Shown here piece after piece: positions 45,488 to 56,738 of a stretch of DNA of 64,000 bases; the stretch's first letter is position 1; every line of letters starts with the position of its first letter. A program made the translations under genes and the position numbers. Source of the DNA: Rhinopithecus roxellana (lineage: Eukaryota; Chordata; Mammalia; Primates; Cercopithecidae). Below the pieces are notes generated by a model, which made no database searches, was not told where the DNA came from, and worked only from the letters and a program-made list of their open reading frames with translations. The stretch covers positions 85,498,033 to 85,562,032 of the forward strand of contig NC_044550.1 of assembly GCF_007565055.1 (NCBI RefSeq), given 5' to 3'.

Positions 45488-46844
45488 TTCAGTCACTTAA
45501 ATGGAATAAATTTGGCTTTTAGATAAACTTACAGTATTGTGTGTTTGTATTTCTGGTTACTTGTTTAACTTTCTGTAAATTGTAAAACTTAACTATGGAC
45601 CAGTATTTGCTAACCCTGCCTAATGCTATGTTCTTGCCCTTCCAAAAGATAGAAAAACTAACAGCTTTGTGGAAAAACACACAGGAAACAGGAGATGACT
45701 GCAGTTTCCAGAAGAAGAAATGTTAACTTATCATCCTGAAATACAATCTACAGCCTTGCTATATTGTTAAGATATTCTGGTATAGCAGCAGCCAAAAGAC
45801 CCACTTGGCAATGAGTAAATTCATGTAGCTCTTTTAAAGCAAAGGCATTGATAACCCATTGAGCAAAGAGAGTCATAAGAAATGACTTGTTCTAAAATGG
45901 TCTCTAGAACTACAAAAATAAGACAGTCCTCCCATGCATCTGCCCATGTGGAAAAACTGTTTAACTCTCTCAGATTTTTAACCTTACCCATATACATGGC
46001 AAACAACTCCATTAGTAGCGTTATCTGTGAATGCAAACTACAACAAATACATATATATGTTCACTAACATATTTGTTGAATTTTACAGTATTCAGCAATG
46101 CAAAAGCTGGAGTGAGGCTGTTGTTTATAACATATATCATGAAATGAAGAACAGATGATCTAAGAATGAACATTTGTTGGAATGATCTCTCTGGGCTTAA
46201 ATATTTATTTTACTTCCTCCACCCCCTTCCCTTTTTGACAAAGTACTATGTTTTCCAAAATCTACAGTATGAAACCATGGAAAGTTTAAGACAAAACCAC
46301 CTCAAATTGCTACCATAAATTATTACCTCCTACATAGTCTTTTTTTCTGCAATGTGCAATTAATCAAGGAAACAACTTACTCTTTCTAATTAAGGAGTCA
46401 GTTCTAAGAGTTTTATTTTAGGTGTGAGAAGGGATGTTTATTTCTGGGGAAAAGAATACATGGTTGCCCTATAAAATGTAATGTTTTTTCATTTCTTTAC
46501 CCAAAGTTTAGTATATGATCTTAGGGAGGGAAGCCTTTTGTCTTATTTGTCAGGGAAAATGGGAACTCATAGCTACTAAAGTTCAAGATTTTGAAGATAA
46601 TCTTGAAGGAAACAACATCTCAATGGACAGTTCACACAGCATATTTTTGGGAGACACACTTAAAAGAGTTATCAAGAACCAAGATGCAGACCTCATTAGA
46701 GGGGATAAAGAAGACTTTTTTTCTCTGTTAGCTTCTGCAGGGCATGGTGTGGGTTCCATCACCTATTTTACAGGATTCCTAGGTTTTTGTTTGCTCAGAT
46801 AAATTATTTCACTCAGAGCTCACTTATCCTAGGGGTTTGATGAT
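45488..46844. other. Unassigned, repeat-poor sequence
   Basis: No gene or repeat recognised. The 95-codon plus frame at 46515-46802 has no family I know; with no splice or promoter context I leave it as unexplained. Confidence 0.4.
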
Positions 46845-47040
46845 TCATCTGTTTATTCATCCTTCTATCCATTCATACATCCACTCACCCATCCATCTAA
46901 CCATCTTCTGGTTAAAGAATAAGCATTTATTGAGCACCTACTGAATACACGCAGTGTGAGGTCCTGAAAATTCAAATAGGAATGAGATGATCTCTGCCAC
47001 TGAAAAGCTCACGTCTCAGTTTAGATGTGCAAAATAACAT
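46845..47040. repeat. Degenerate (ATCC)n followed by an old interspersed repeat
   Basis: 46850-46905 is a CATC/ATCC-like simple tract. It is followed by 'catttattgagcacctactg', a phrase common to old mammalian repeats. Family not fixed. Confidence 0.5.
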
Positions 47041-47051
47041 TTCCTCACTCC

Positions 47052-47370
47052 TTAAATCGTCTTTCTAAAACTGGAACATGTCAAGACACTTCAACAACTC
47101 TGCATTGCTATCAGAATGAAATTAGTCAGTGGGCAATTTGGGATCTCTGATTTTGTTTCCAATTACTCTTGTAGCATCACTGCATACCAAATTCTTTCTC
47201 AAGGCCCACACTTTGGCCCAGTCATCTACTTTCTGCTCATTACACATTTTGTCCTCGAATTTTTCTGCCTCCTTAACCTTATCCATGCTGTTCCGATAGT
47301 CTTACACAGCCTTTCTCCAATTCCAGGGCCCAGCTCCAGTTCTACCTCCCTCAGGGAATTGTACTATTTT
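47052..47370 (+). mobile_element. L2 fragment
   Basis: Begins 'cgtctttctaaaactggaac' and runs through 'tgcctccttaacc'-like text in the order of an L2 3' end, highly diverged. The 85-codon frame at 47116-47373 is incidental. Confidence 0.6.
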
Positions 47371-47439
47371 TAATAATCTGACAGTATGCTGTACTTCTAC
47401 CAAGGGGCTCCAACCTCAGTCTTCTACAACAACTTTTCA

Positions 47440-47890
47440 GAATTATCTTTCTAAAGCACACACTTGATCCTATCACTCCTGTGTTTAAAAGTAATTAATG
47501 ACTCTCTGTAGCCCTTAAGACAGAGCTCCAGTTCTTTGGCATGGCATTCAAGATTGTTTACAAGTAGCTCTAGTGGTGTCTCACTGCTATTTTGCCCCAG
47601 CTGTGCTGAATCATGTGAAGTTTCATGAGCACATGTCCTCCTGCATGTGTAGTCCTTTGTAAAATTATTTTCTTTTCCTGAAATATACTCATTACCTTTT
47701 TCTACCTGATAGCCTCCTGATCTCCTTGCAGGTCACAATTTTGATGTCACTTCCTCCAGGAAACCTTCTTGATCCCCCAAGACTGGATCAGGTGTCTCTG
47801 AGGTATTCACATAGTGTCTTCTATTTCCTCTAGCAAGGCACAGCCAGTACCTTCCTATGTGTGCTAGCAATAGGTATCTAATAAATGTTT
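47440..47890 (+). mobile_element. L2 LINE 3' end
   Basis: Clearer L2 tail: 'ttatctttctaaagcacaca', 'gactctctgtagcccttaag', 'ggcatggcattcaagattg', 'gatgtcacttcctccagg' and a final 'taataaatgtttatt'. Starts at the same L2 position as the fragment just upstream. Confidence 0.8.
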
Positions 47891-48769
47891 ATTTGGTGAG
47901 GAATATTGAGTTGAGCCACTGTGATTTCCCTCAGGAAATGCAGAGCTTCCTATTCAAGATTATGGTTTACCATGTGGTCAAACTGCATGTGGTACCTGGA
48001 GAGAAGCAGATGAGGTCTGAAGCTAAATATTCCCGACTCAATATGCATAGCCCAAGCTTTCTTATGCAACTTGACCTGCAGAATAGTTTTCCTGGGGAAA
48101 GAATAACAATTCTCTGTCTAAAAATACAGTGAGTATAGATTCAATGAGCCAAATAAGAGCTACAAAACCAATTAATGCTTGGGGCCCAAGCAATTCTTTT
48201 TTTATTTAGTTTGTCGTTGGGGGTGAGGGGTGTTTCTCTTTATATCTCAAGAAACTGCTAAAGTCTAGGTTCATCAACAGAACACTTCCTTGGTAGCTGT
48301 GCAAACAGTGAGCATGGCTCTGTGGTCAGGGTTATTTCTGTAGGATATTCAGGTTTCAGTAGTTACTGTTGAAGTAACTCACAGGAGCCATGATCAGCAG
48401 GTCAACTTCTTTGGAAGGCAAAGTTGTGGAGATCTACACAGGATGTCTGACTCGCAAACCAGAATTTAAAAACCTGGAATCTTGCGTAATTTGTGCACGT
48501 GTATGGGGAAGGGGACACTGTTATTAATCTAGAAATGTGGAGATTTGGGTCATTATACATTGAATTTTAATAGCAATGCAACTAAATTTTTTAATTAAAA
48601 TTTGAGAAGGACTGGGGGCTTCTGGGTTGTATATCATTAATTAAGCCATACCAAATTTTCCCTTGTTTTTAAACTACTTCACAGATCACCCATTTAAAAA
48701 GTGAATTAATGTAAAACTAAAAAGCATAGGACCTTAAGAAATTGCAGGTTGATTTCTCTGTGTCCAAGC
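47891..48769. other. Unassigned, repeat-poor sequence
   Basis: No repeat or gene recognised. Includes the 91-codon frame 47857-48132, which overlaps the L2 tail and looks incidental. Confidence 0.4.
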
Positions 48770-48910
48770 ATATCCCCATTGAAGGAATTGTTTACTGGAT
48801 TTCTAAAAATCTTCAGAGAGGACGATTCCATAACTTCTTTTGGTAACTAGTTCTTTTGTCTTCCTTGAAGTCATTTAGTTTACTTCTATAATAGTCCCTC
48901 CTGCAGCAAT
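48770..48910 (+). mobile_element. Probable CR1/L3-type LINE fragment
   Basis: 'gaggacgattccataacttc' followed by 'ggtaactagttc' and 'cctgcagcaatttaaaatc' follows the order of the conserved CR1 3' region (gattccacaacctc ... ggcaacctgttcc ... cagtttaaagcc). Very old, so uncertain. Confidence 0.45.
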
Positions 48911-49974
48911 TTAAAATCTTACTTTCTTTTTGTGGTTTTGACTTAATAGCATTTGCTTAGTGTGCTGTGATAAATGAAACGAACTTTCAATTATTAGCGT
49001 TAATGGGGTGGGCAAGTGCAGAAGAGCATCAATAAATGAAATCTGACATATTCTCCAAACCTAATTTTAGCCATTAATTTTGGCTTTTTCTCCCACAAAC
49101 CTTTTGAAGAGTCTACTAAAAAGCAACAAGCTGATTTGAATTTCATGCTTTTCTTTTTCACTTGCTTGTTCTCTGGTTGAGGTGATAATGATCATTGAGA
49201 TGCCCAAAGGAGAAGGAGATGGTGGGAGATGGAGAAGCCAGGGATATGGATAAATAGGAGACTACATTCATGCATTTATAAAAGCTTTAGGTTTTTGGCT
49301 TACCAATCTGCTTATTGCTCTATGACTTCATTTAGCAATGTGAATTGTAAAGTCATTGTGCATGCCTGTCATTTTGGATGTGCAAAATGTATATTCTTTT
49401 AAACAGTATTCTGCATCGAGCAATGGAAATGTAGTTAGTTTGAGCTCAAAATCGATGAGTGACTTGACAATTAAGTGCTACAAATGAAACTTAAGTTGCT
49501 ATTGTGTAAAAATGGGACAATAAAATAATAGTTACTTCCTAGTGGTTAAAAATGCAGCCAATTAAAAGCATGCAAATTTACATAAATGGAAGAACCTTAA
49601 ATTTTGCATTTCCTGACTGATAGGATTAAACTTCCAAAGAAAGTGTGAATTAATGCAAATGTTAACATGGCATCTCCTAAATCTTTTTCTGCTTTTGCCA
49701 CCAAGAACAGAATATAGAAAAGTAAAAATACATAATGATAGGCCAGTCTCTGCTTGTTTTGTCGTTTACCCAAAGAATACCAAGCATGCTTAGATATCTT
49801 GGAAAACTTAGCAAGATTTCAGGTAGCAAACATAAATAAGGCCACAAGGCAGAGTCTGTAACCCTTAACCAAATTGTTCTTTGTTGAGAATATATTAGAG
49901 GGACAGTTATTGATAAGTCTGTGACTTGCAGGCTTATTTCTGAAAGAGCTCTTGTATGAAGCTGAGTTTCAAGG
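48911..49974. other. Repeat-free AT-rich block, candidate conserved non-coding element
   Basis: No gene or repeat recognised. Dense in homeodomain-like TAAT cores and with two exact octamer words ATGCAAAT (49570-49577 and 49653-49660), the second followed directly by GTTAAC. Constraint is inferred from composition only and not shown. Confidence 0.3.
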
Positions 49975-50330
49975 TGCTATGCTTTGAATGTCCCCTCTAA
50001 AACTCACATTGAAATTTAACTGCCATTGTGACAGTGTTGGGAGGTGGAACTTTTCAGAGGTGATTAGGTTATAAGGGCTCTGCTCTCATGAATGGATTAA
50101 TGCCATTGTTTCAAGAGTGAGTTCCTGATCAAAAGGATGAGTTCTACCCCTTTTCTCTCTCTCTCTGCAGTGCTCTCATCCTCTCTCTCCATGTGGAGAC
50201 CTTCACCCTCAAAAGATGAGGCCCCTTGATTTTGGACTTCAGTCTCCAGAACTGTGAGCCAAATACACTTCTCTGTTCTTTATAAATTACCCAATCTGTG
50301 CTATTACGTTATAGCTGCAAAAAAACAAGA
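49975..50330 (+). repeat. MLT1-type MaLR solo LTR
   Basis: 'tgctatgctttgaatgtccc', 'tctcatgaatggattaatgc', 'aagagtgagttcctgatca', 'actgtgagccaaatacactt' and 'ataaattacccaatctgtg' are the LTR landmarks in sense. A TATA-like box is not obvious. Confidence 0.87.
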
Positions 50331-50339
50331 AACAAACAT

Positions 50340-50538
50340 TTCAATGTCTGTATTTCTGTATGCATGTATGTTTGTGTAAATGTGTATGTGCTTATGTATG
50401 TAAGTATATATAAGTATGAGTGTGTGTCTACACACATATATACATATATTCACATAAATACACATATATACATTTAAATATACATATGTAGGAAGATGTA
50501 GATATACATGTATACATCCACACATATATCTGTATATA
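50340..50538. repeat. Cryptic TATG/CATA simple-sequence tract
   Basis: About 200 bp of alternating purine-pyrimidine TATG, TGTG and CATA words. The minus frame at 50304-50552 rich in Tyr, Ile and His is its translation. It ends at the TA target of the next element. Confidence 0.85.
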
Positions 50539-51698
50539 CAGTCATGTGCCACTTAATAAAAGGGATACATTCTGAAAAATACATCATTGTGCAAACAGCA
50601 TAGAGTATACTCACACAAACCTAGATGGTATAGCCTACCACATACCTCAGCTGTGTGGTAGAGCCTATTGCTTCTAAGCTACAACCTATACAGCATGTTA
50701 CTGTACTGAATACTGTAGGCAACTGTAACACAATGGTAAGTATTTGTGTATCTAAACATAGAAAAAGTACTGTAAAAATACAATAAAAAAGATAAAATTG
50801 GTACACCTATATAGGATACTTACCATGAATGCAGCTTGCAGGAGTGGAGGTTGCTCTGGGTGAGGTAGTGGGTGAGTGGTGAGTGAATGTGACATTGCTA
50901 TACAGTATTGCAGATGTTACAAACACTGTACAAACACTGTACACTTAGACTATACAGTTATATAAAATTTTTCTTTCTTCAAAAATAGGCGACCTTTATC
51001 TTACCTTAACTTTTTTACTTTACAAACTTTAAAACTTTTTAAAAATATTCACTCATTTGTAATAATACTTAGCTTAAAACACAAACACATTGTATGACTG
51101 TATAAAATATTTTCTTTCTTTATATCCTTATTCTGTAAACTTTTTTTTTCTGTTAAATTTCTTTAAACTTTTTTGTTAAAAAATGAACACACAAACACAT
51201 ACACTAGGCCTACACAAGGTCAGAGTCATCAATATCACTGTCTTCCACCTCCACATCTTGTCCCACTGGAAGGTCTTCAGGAGCAATGACAGCATGGAAC
51301 TGCCATCTTCTGTGATAACAATGCCTTCTTCTGGAACATGTCCTGAAGGACCTACTGGGGCTGTTTTACAGCTAACTTTGTCTTTATGAATAGGAATACA
51401 CTCTAACAATTAAAAGCATAATATAGTAAATACATAAACCAATAGCATAGTCCTTTATCATAATCAAATGGTATGTACTGTACATAATTGTATGTGTTAG
51501 GCTTCTGTACAACCGGCAGGATAGTGAGTTTGTTCACACCAGCATCACTACAAACAGATGAATACTGTGTTGTGCTGCAACAGACATTATGACAGATAAT
51601 AGGTGATAGGAATTTTTTAGTTCCATTATAATCTTATGGGATCACTATCATGTATCTAACCCACACTGACCATATCGTTGTTATGCAGTGCATGACTG
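50539..51698 (-). mobile_element. Complete non-autonomous Tc1/mariner-Tigger-like DNA transposon
   Basis: Both ends begin CAGTCATG read inward (50539 rightward; 51698 leftward as CAGTCATGCACTGCATAAC) and it is flanked by TA on both sides, the pogo/Tigger target. 1,160 bp. Internal text such as 'ctagatggtatagcctacca' and 'ctgaatactgtaggcaactg' belongs to a familiar abundant mammalian family whose exact name I cannot give safely. Strand follows the longest internal frame, 51176-51409 (minus), whose text (IVITEDGSSM, KTFQWDKMWRWKTVI) appears to be a decayed piece; no transposase domain is visible. Confidence 0.85.
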
Positions 51699-51700
51699 TA

Positions 51701-53864
51701 TATAGCAGGGACCTAGTTTCATGAGACAGAACCATGAATTTCTGACTCTGTGCTAGGAAATTTCTGACTGGCTTTCTCATTTCAGAGGCTCTTGCACTTG
51801 GTGGTCTCAGTCTCTCAGAGAGACCTTCCTCTCTGCTGTCTTACAGAGCCTTTCTAGGATGGCTGCCTGTTTCCCTCTGTCCCCAGCAGAAGGTTTCTTT
51901 GTTTCTTTCTTTGTTCTTCTCTTTGTTCCTTTTTTAGTGGGATCTAGGTCCTGTGATGGCAATCCATCTTCTTTAGGCATCTCTTCTTTCTAACTGGGCT
52001 CTCACTCTCATTGCCTTGGCCTGGGGAAGCACAGGTCTCAGCAGGCTGCCTTTGAGTGTCTCTGAAACTCTAAGGTGAAGCATGTGCAAAAAAATCATCC
52101 AAATTGGATCTTGAGCTCCACAATGCTAGGTTTATGGTGTAATCATGACTGTGCTGACTGTAGATTGCCTAGGACATTTGAACATTTGGATTCTGGATTG
52201 ATGTTTATTGACTGGATTTTCTTTGAAGTTGGGTATAAGAAACAGCTCTTTTCTACTTTTCCCTGCTTTGCTTGTTTGACACTGCTTAATAAACATTTGT
52301 GTGTATTTCTTCTCAATTTTACCTGCTCGTTTATTGAGTATCTCACTGACGTTAAATATTTCCTAACTGACAAATGCAAAAGCTTATGATTATTTTTTTG
52401 AAGATTCATTTAAGATAGAATTTGCAGAAGTGGTTTTGCATTGTAAAAGCTGGAATCACCTGTCAGGAATAAATGCTACATGTGAAACCAAAAATAGAGA
52501 AAAATACAATGTTTGAAAATGAATTTCCATAAGTACACAAGTTATAATGACCCATAAAATACAGTTCTTTGCACACCAGCATGTGCAAACTCTTTATTCA
52601 GATTCAAATAACTTGTTAATAGTTTCTATGGCCCACCCTCTCCTACCAATAAATTTTTATTTCTCACATATGAAAATCTCTTGCAAAATTCAAGCTTTCA
52701 TGGTTCAGCAATGTTGGGACAACTCAGTGCTAAAAATAGCCATGCTTCATGTTCTGTGGGTTCATGGCTGAGGGGTGTGTTCCCAGGTGTGATCCTAGTT
52801 GGCTTGAGTTACGGCCAGGGTTTCTGAGCCCACAACCAGTCAAAGCAGAACCTTCCAGTTGTATCCTCTTATGAAGATACGTATCTGTGGTCAGAGATGA
52901 CTCAGTCTAGTGGCTGAGGGGTGTGGAACAGCCTGGGAGCCTCAGGGTGCTGGAAGGGCAGCTCTTTCGGAGAGGTCGATCCCTGTCCTTTTTCACTGAC
53001 ACAATAATGCACGTTTGGGTTTTGTTTTTAAATATCCTAATGTAACTTCAGAAGAAGGGTTTTGTTCATTTGTTTTTGCCATCATTCAGCAGGTTTTTTG
53101 AGTTTTAAAAAACACACAGCTTTCTTTCATTTGGATAAGCCATGGTCAATGTCTCAGGGGCATTTCTAACCTGCTACTATAGCTCAGTTCTCCATGCTTT
53201 GACATGGAGCCTACACCTACTGATTTTCCCTCAGCACCTTTCTTCAGCAGTTCTGTGGGCCCCATAAACCTCTTCTAGTTATTTTCCATGTGGAGTGTTA
53301 GGGTCCCCCAAATTTTTCTTCTCAGAAGCTTCCCATCCAAAGGAGTCTGGTCTCAGGTTGGATCCTCCAGCAGCAGATGGTGATTCAGAGACTGGGAAGA
53401 AGAATGTACAGTATGGGTCAAAATTTGCAGAGAGAAGCAGGATTGTGCAAGGGGAGAAGTTGAATTGCAATGCTGGGCAGTCCTCCTATGGAAGCTGTGG
53501 AGTGCATTTATCCCATCCGAGTTGTCCCATGGTGGGCTGAAATGGCCAGGCCTTTATGTCCTTCCTGCAATCAGTCATTGGTTGTGGTCCACACCTGGAA
53601 GGGGTTGGCCTTGGCGGAGGATGGTCTCTGCAGCTGAAGCAAATCTTGAAGCACCTGGCAACTAGAGGCTGTTTGCTGATAGTATTTGCAACAGCTGGGA
53701 TTGCAGTTCATGCCTTGAAGGTAGATCTGTGCATCAGATCTCTATATCCACACCAAGTTTATCTGGATCACAGGGTGTGCTGTAAGTATCCTATGCTTTC
53801 TCTAGATAGATATATGACCTTGAATAATGATCCAGTGATTCTTTTGGAATGAGGCTTAGTGAGA
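51701..53864. other. Unassigned; 53280-53850 possibly repeat-derived
   Basis: No gene recognised. The 53280-53850 part, with phrases like 'gagactgggaagaagaatgt' and 'cagctgggattgcagttcat', has overlapping open frames on the plus strand and feels like an old endogenous-retrovirus segment, but I cannot name it. Frames at 52075-52389 and 53556-53852 have no known family. Confidence 0.3.
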
Positions 53865-54032
53865 AGGAGGAGACATTCTGTGCCTTGTAGGATGTTTAAG
53901 GCATCTACTGGCCTCTACTCACTAGATGCCGGTAGCAGTTGTCCCTCACACAGGTTATGAGAACCAAAAATGTCTCCAGATATTGCCAAATGTTCCCTGG
54001 AGAACAAAATTGTCCCTGGTAGAGAACCACTG
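53865..54032 (-). mobile_element. MER5A-type hAT-Charlie MITE
   Basis: Reads 'ccttgtaggatgtttaaggc', 'ctctactcactagatgcc', 'aaccaaaaatgtctccagat' and ends 'gtagagaaccactgtg'; the reverse complement starts CAGTGGTTCTC, the MER5A terminal repeat. Confidence 0.92.
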
Positions 54033-54548
54033 TGTTACATGGACAAAAGGCAAAAGTCAAATTTTGCTTTCATAATTTAAATTAGCTCATATAATTTAGC
54101 AAAAAAAGGAGAAAAAAATGTATTATACAAAGAAAAATTCACAGTTGTAGTGCCAGAGGAATGATCACTAAAGTAGTTAGGAGAAAAAGGAATTCTGTGC
54201 TTAGGGGTGGAGGTTACTAGGCATTAAACACTTTGCATGTAAATCGAATGCTACTTTTTTTCTCCTCCCCAAGTGTTTTGCAAATTCTCTAAGGTCTTCT
54301 TTTTCTTCTCGTTATTTCTCTTTTGCTTATGGATGAGAGGTTTTCCTTTGATTCTCTGACCTGGGTTTGGTACATCATGTGCCCCAAGAAGTAGCATTCT
54401 AGGTGAAGATATTGGGTGGTGGTGATTTCTAACTAACTAGTCTAGTTAACTGTAACTGAACGGAAAGAAAAAATAAGCTCAAAAATTTAAGATACTTTTA
54501 TTTCTAGCTTTTTGCTCATCCCTAGATGTGGGTAACTTTAACTTATAT
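54033..54548. other. Unassigned sequence
   Basis: AT-rich stretch between MER5A and the second THE1. Nothing recognised. Confidence 0.4.
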
Positions 54549-54553
54549 CTAGG

Positions 54554-54904
54554 TGTATTAGTCCATTTTCATGCTGCTGATAAAGACATACCCAAGACTG
54601 GGAAGAATATAGGTTTAACTGAACTTACAGTTCCACATGCCTGGGGAGGTCTCAGAATCATGGCAGGAGGTGAAAGGCATTTCTTACATGGTAGTGGCAA
54701 GAAGAAAATGAGGAAGAAACAGAAGCGAAAACCCCGGATAAACCCATTTTGTGAGACATATTCACTGTCACGAGAATAGCACAGGAAAGACCAGTCCCCA
54801 TGATTCAGTTACCTCCCCCTGGGTCCCTCCCACAACATGTAGGAACTCTGGAAGATACAATTCAAGTTGAGATTTGGGTGGGGACACAGAGCCAAACCAT
54901 AACA
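54554..54904 (-). repeat. THE1 3' LTR (minus orientation)
   Basis: Plus-strand text runs from TGTATTAGTCCATTTTC to CCAAACCATAACA; reverse complemented it is the standard THE1 LTR start and end. Confidence 0.93.
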
Positions 54905-56378
54905 TTCTGCCCTTAGCCCCTCCAAATCTAATGTACTCACATTTCAAAACCAATCACATCTTCCCAACAGTCCCTCAAAGTCTTAACTCATTTCAGCATT
55001 AACCCAAAAGTCCATAGTCCAAAGTCTCATCTGAGACAAGGCAAGTCCCTTCCATCTGTGAGCCTGTAAAATAAAAATAAAGCTAGTTACTTCCTAGATA
55101 CAATGAGGTACAGGTATTGGGTAAATACAAAATCCAGCAGGACAGTCAAATTTTAAAGCTGCAAAATGATCTCCTTTGACTCCAGGTCTGATATTCAGGT
55201 CACACTTACTCAAGAGGTGGGCCCAACACCAGCTCTGCCCCTGTGGCTTTGCAAGGTACCACCTCCCTCCCAGCTGCTTTAACATGCTGGTGTTGGGTGT
55301 CTGTGGCTTTTCCAGATGCGTGGTGAAATATGTCAGTGGATCTACTGTTCTGGGTTCTGGAGGATGGTGGCCCTCTTCTCACAGCTCCACTAGACAGTGC
55401 CCCAGTTAGAGACTCTGTTTGGGGACTCTGACCCCACATTTGCCTTCCGCACTGCCTTAGCAGAGGTTCTCCATGACAGCCCTACCCCTTCAGCCAACTT
55501 TTGCCTGTGAATCCAGGCATTTCCATATATCTTCTGAAATCTAGGCGAAGGTTCCCAAACCTCAATTCTTGACTTCTGTGCACCTGGAGGCTCAACACCA
55601 CTGGGAAGCTGCCAAGACTTGGGGCTTCCACCCTCTGAAGCCACAGCCTGAGCTGTACATATGCCCCCTTCAGCCAAGTCCCTAGGCTGCATACAGCACA
55701 GGGACCCTGGGCCTGGTCCAGGAAAACATTTTTTCCTACTGGGTCTCTGGGCCTGTGATGAGAGGGGCTTCTGTGAAGGTCTCTGACATGGCCTGGAGAT
55801 ATTTTCCCCATGGTCTTGGGGATTAACATTAGGCTCCTTGCTACTTATGCAAATTCCTAGAGCCAGCTTAAATTTCTCCTCAGAGAATGGGTTTTTCTTT
55901 TCTACTGCATCATCAGGCTGCAAATTTTCTGAAGTTTTATGCTCTGTTTCCCTTTTAAAACTGAATGTTTTTAACAGCATCCAAGTCACCTCTTGAATGC
56001 TTTGCTGCTTAGAAGTTTTTTCTGCCAGATATCCTAAATCATCTCCCTTAAGTTCAAAGTTCCACAAATATCCAGGGTAGGGTCAAAATGCCGCCAGTCT
56101 CTGCTAAAACATAACAAGAATCACCTTTGCTCCAGTTCCCAACAAATTAGTCTCCATCTGAGACCACCTCAGCCTGGACCTTATTGTTCGTATCACTGTC
56201 AGTAGTTTTTTCAAAGCCATTAAGCAAGTCTCTAGGAGGTTCCAAACTTTCCCACATTTTCCTGTGTTCTTCTGAGCCCTCCAAACTGTTCCAACCTCTG
56301 CCTGTTACCCAGTTCCAAAGTCGCTTCCATATTTTGGGGTATCTTTTCAGCAACACCCCACTCCTGTTACCAATTTAC
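54905..56378 (-). pseudogene. THE1 internal region with a 225-codon frame
   Basis: The minus frame at 55390-56067 starts MWNFELKGDDLGYLAEK and runs through ETEHKTSENLQPDDAVEKK to LSWRTSAKAVRKANVG. The same order is spread over three broken frames in the first THE1. A second frame upstream (56147-56356: DLLNGFEKTTDSDTNNKVQAEVVSDGD) matches 7425-7610 of the first copy. No retroviral catalytic motif is present. It is MaLR internal sequence with an unusually well-kept frame, not a host gene. Confidence 0.85.
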
Positions 56379-56733
56379 TGTATGAGTCCATTTTCATGCT
56401 GCTGATAAAGACATACCCAAGACTGAAAAGAAAAAGAGGTTTAATTGGACTTACAGTTCTGCATGGCTGTGGAGGCCTCAGAATCATGGCAGGAGGTGAA
56501 AGGCACTTCTTACATGGCAGTAGCAAGAGAAAAATGAGGAAGAAGCAAAAGTTGAAATCCTTGATAAACCCATCAGATCTTGTGAGACTTATTCACTATC
56601 ACGAGAATAGCACAGAAAAGATTGATCCCCATGATTCAATTACCTTCCCTTGGGTCCTTCCCAGAACATGTTGCAATTCTGGGAGATGCAATTCAAGTTG
56701 AGATTTGGGTGGGGACACAGCCAAACCATATCA
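56379..56733 (-). repeat. THE1 5' LTR (minus orientation)
   Basis: Plus-strand TGTATGAGTCCATTTTC to CCAAACCATATCA. ATTAAA on the minus strand at 56440-56445. Ends at the CTAGG target repeat. Confidence 0.93.
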
Positions 56734-56738
56734 CTAGG

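Larger units (their letters stand above)
54554..56733 (-). mobile_element. Second complete THE1-type MaLR provirus
   Basis: Two LTRs of about 351 and 355 bp flank a 1.47-kb internal region, on the minus strand. Perfect 5-bp target duplication CTAGG at 54549-54553 and 56734-56738. Opposite in orientation to the THE1 at 6958-9230. The internal region keeps a longer open frame than the first copy. Confidence 0.96.

Noticed and set aside
50304..50552. 82-codon Tyr/His/Ile-rich frame
   Set aside because: Low-complexity translation of the TATG/CATA tract.
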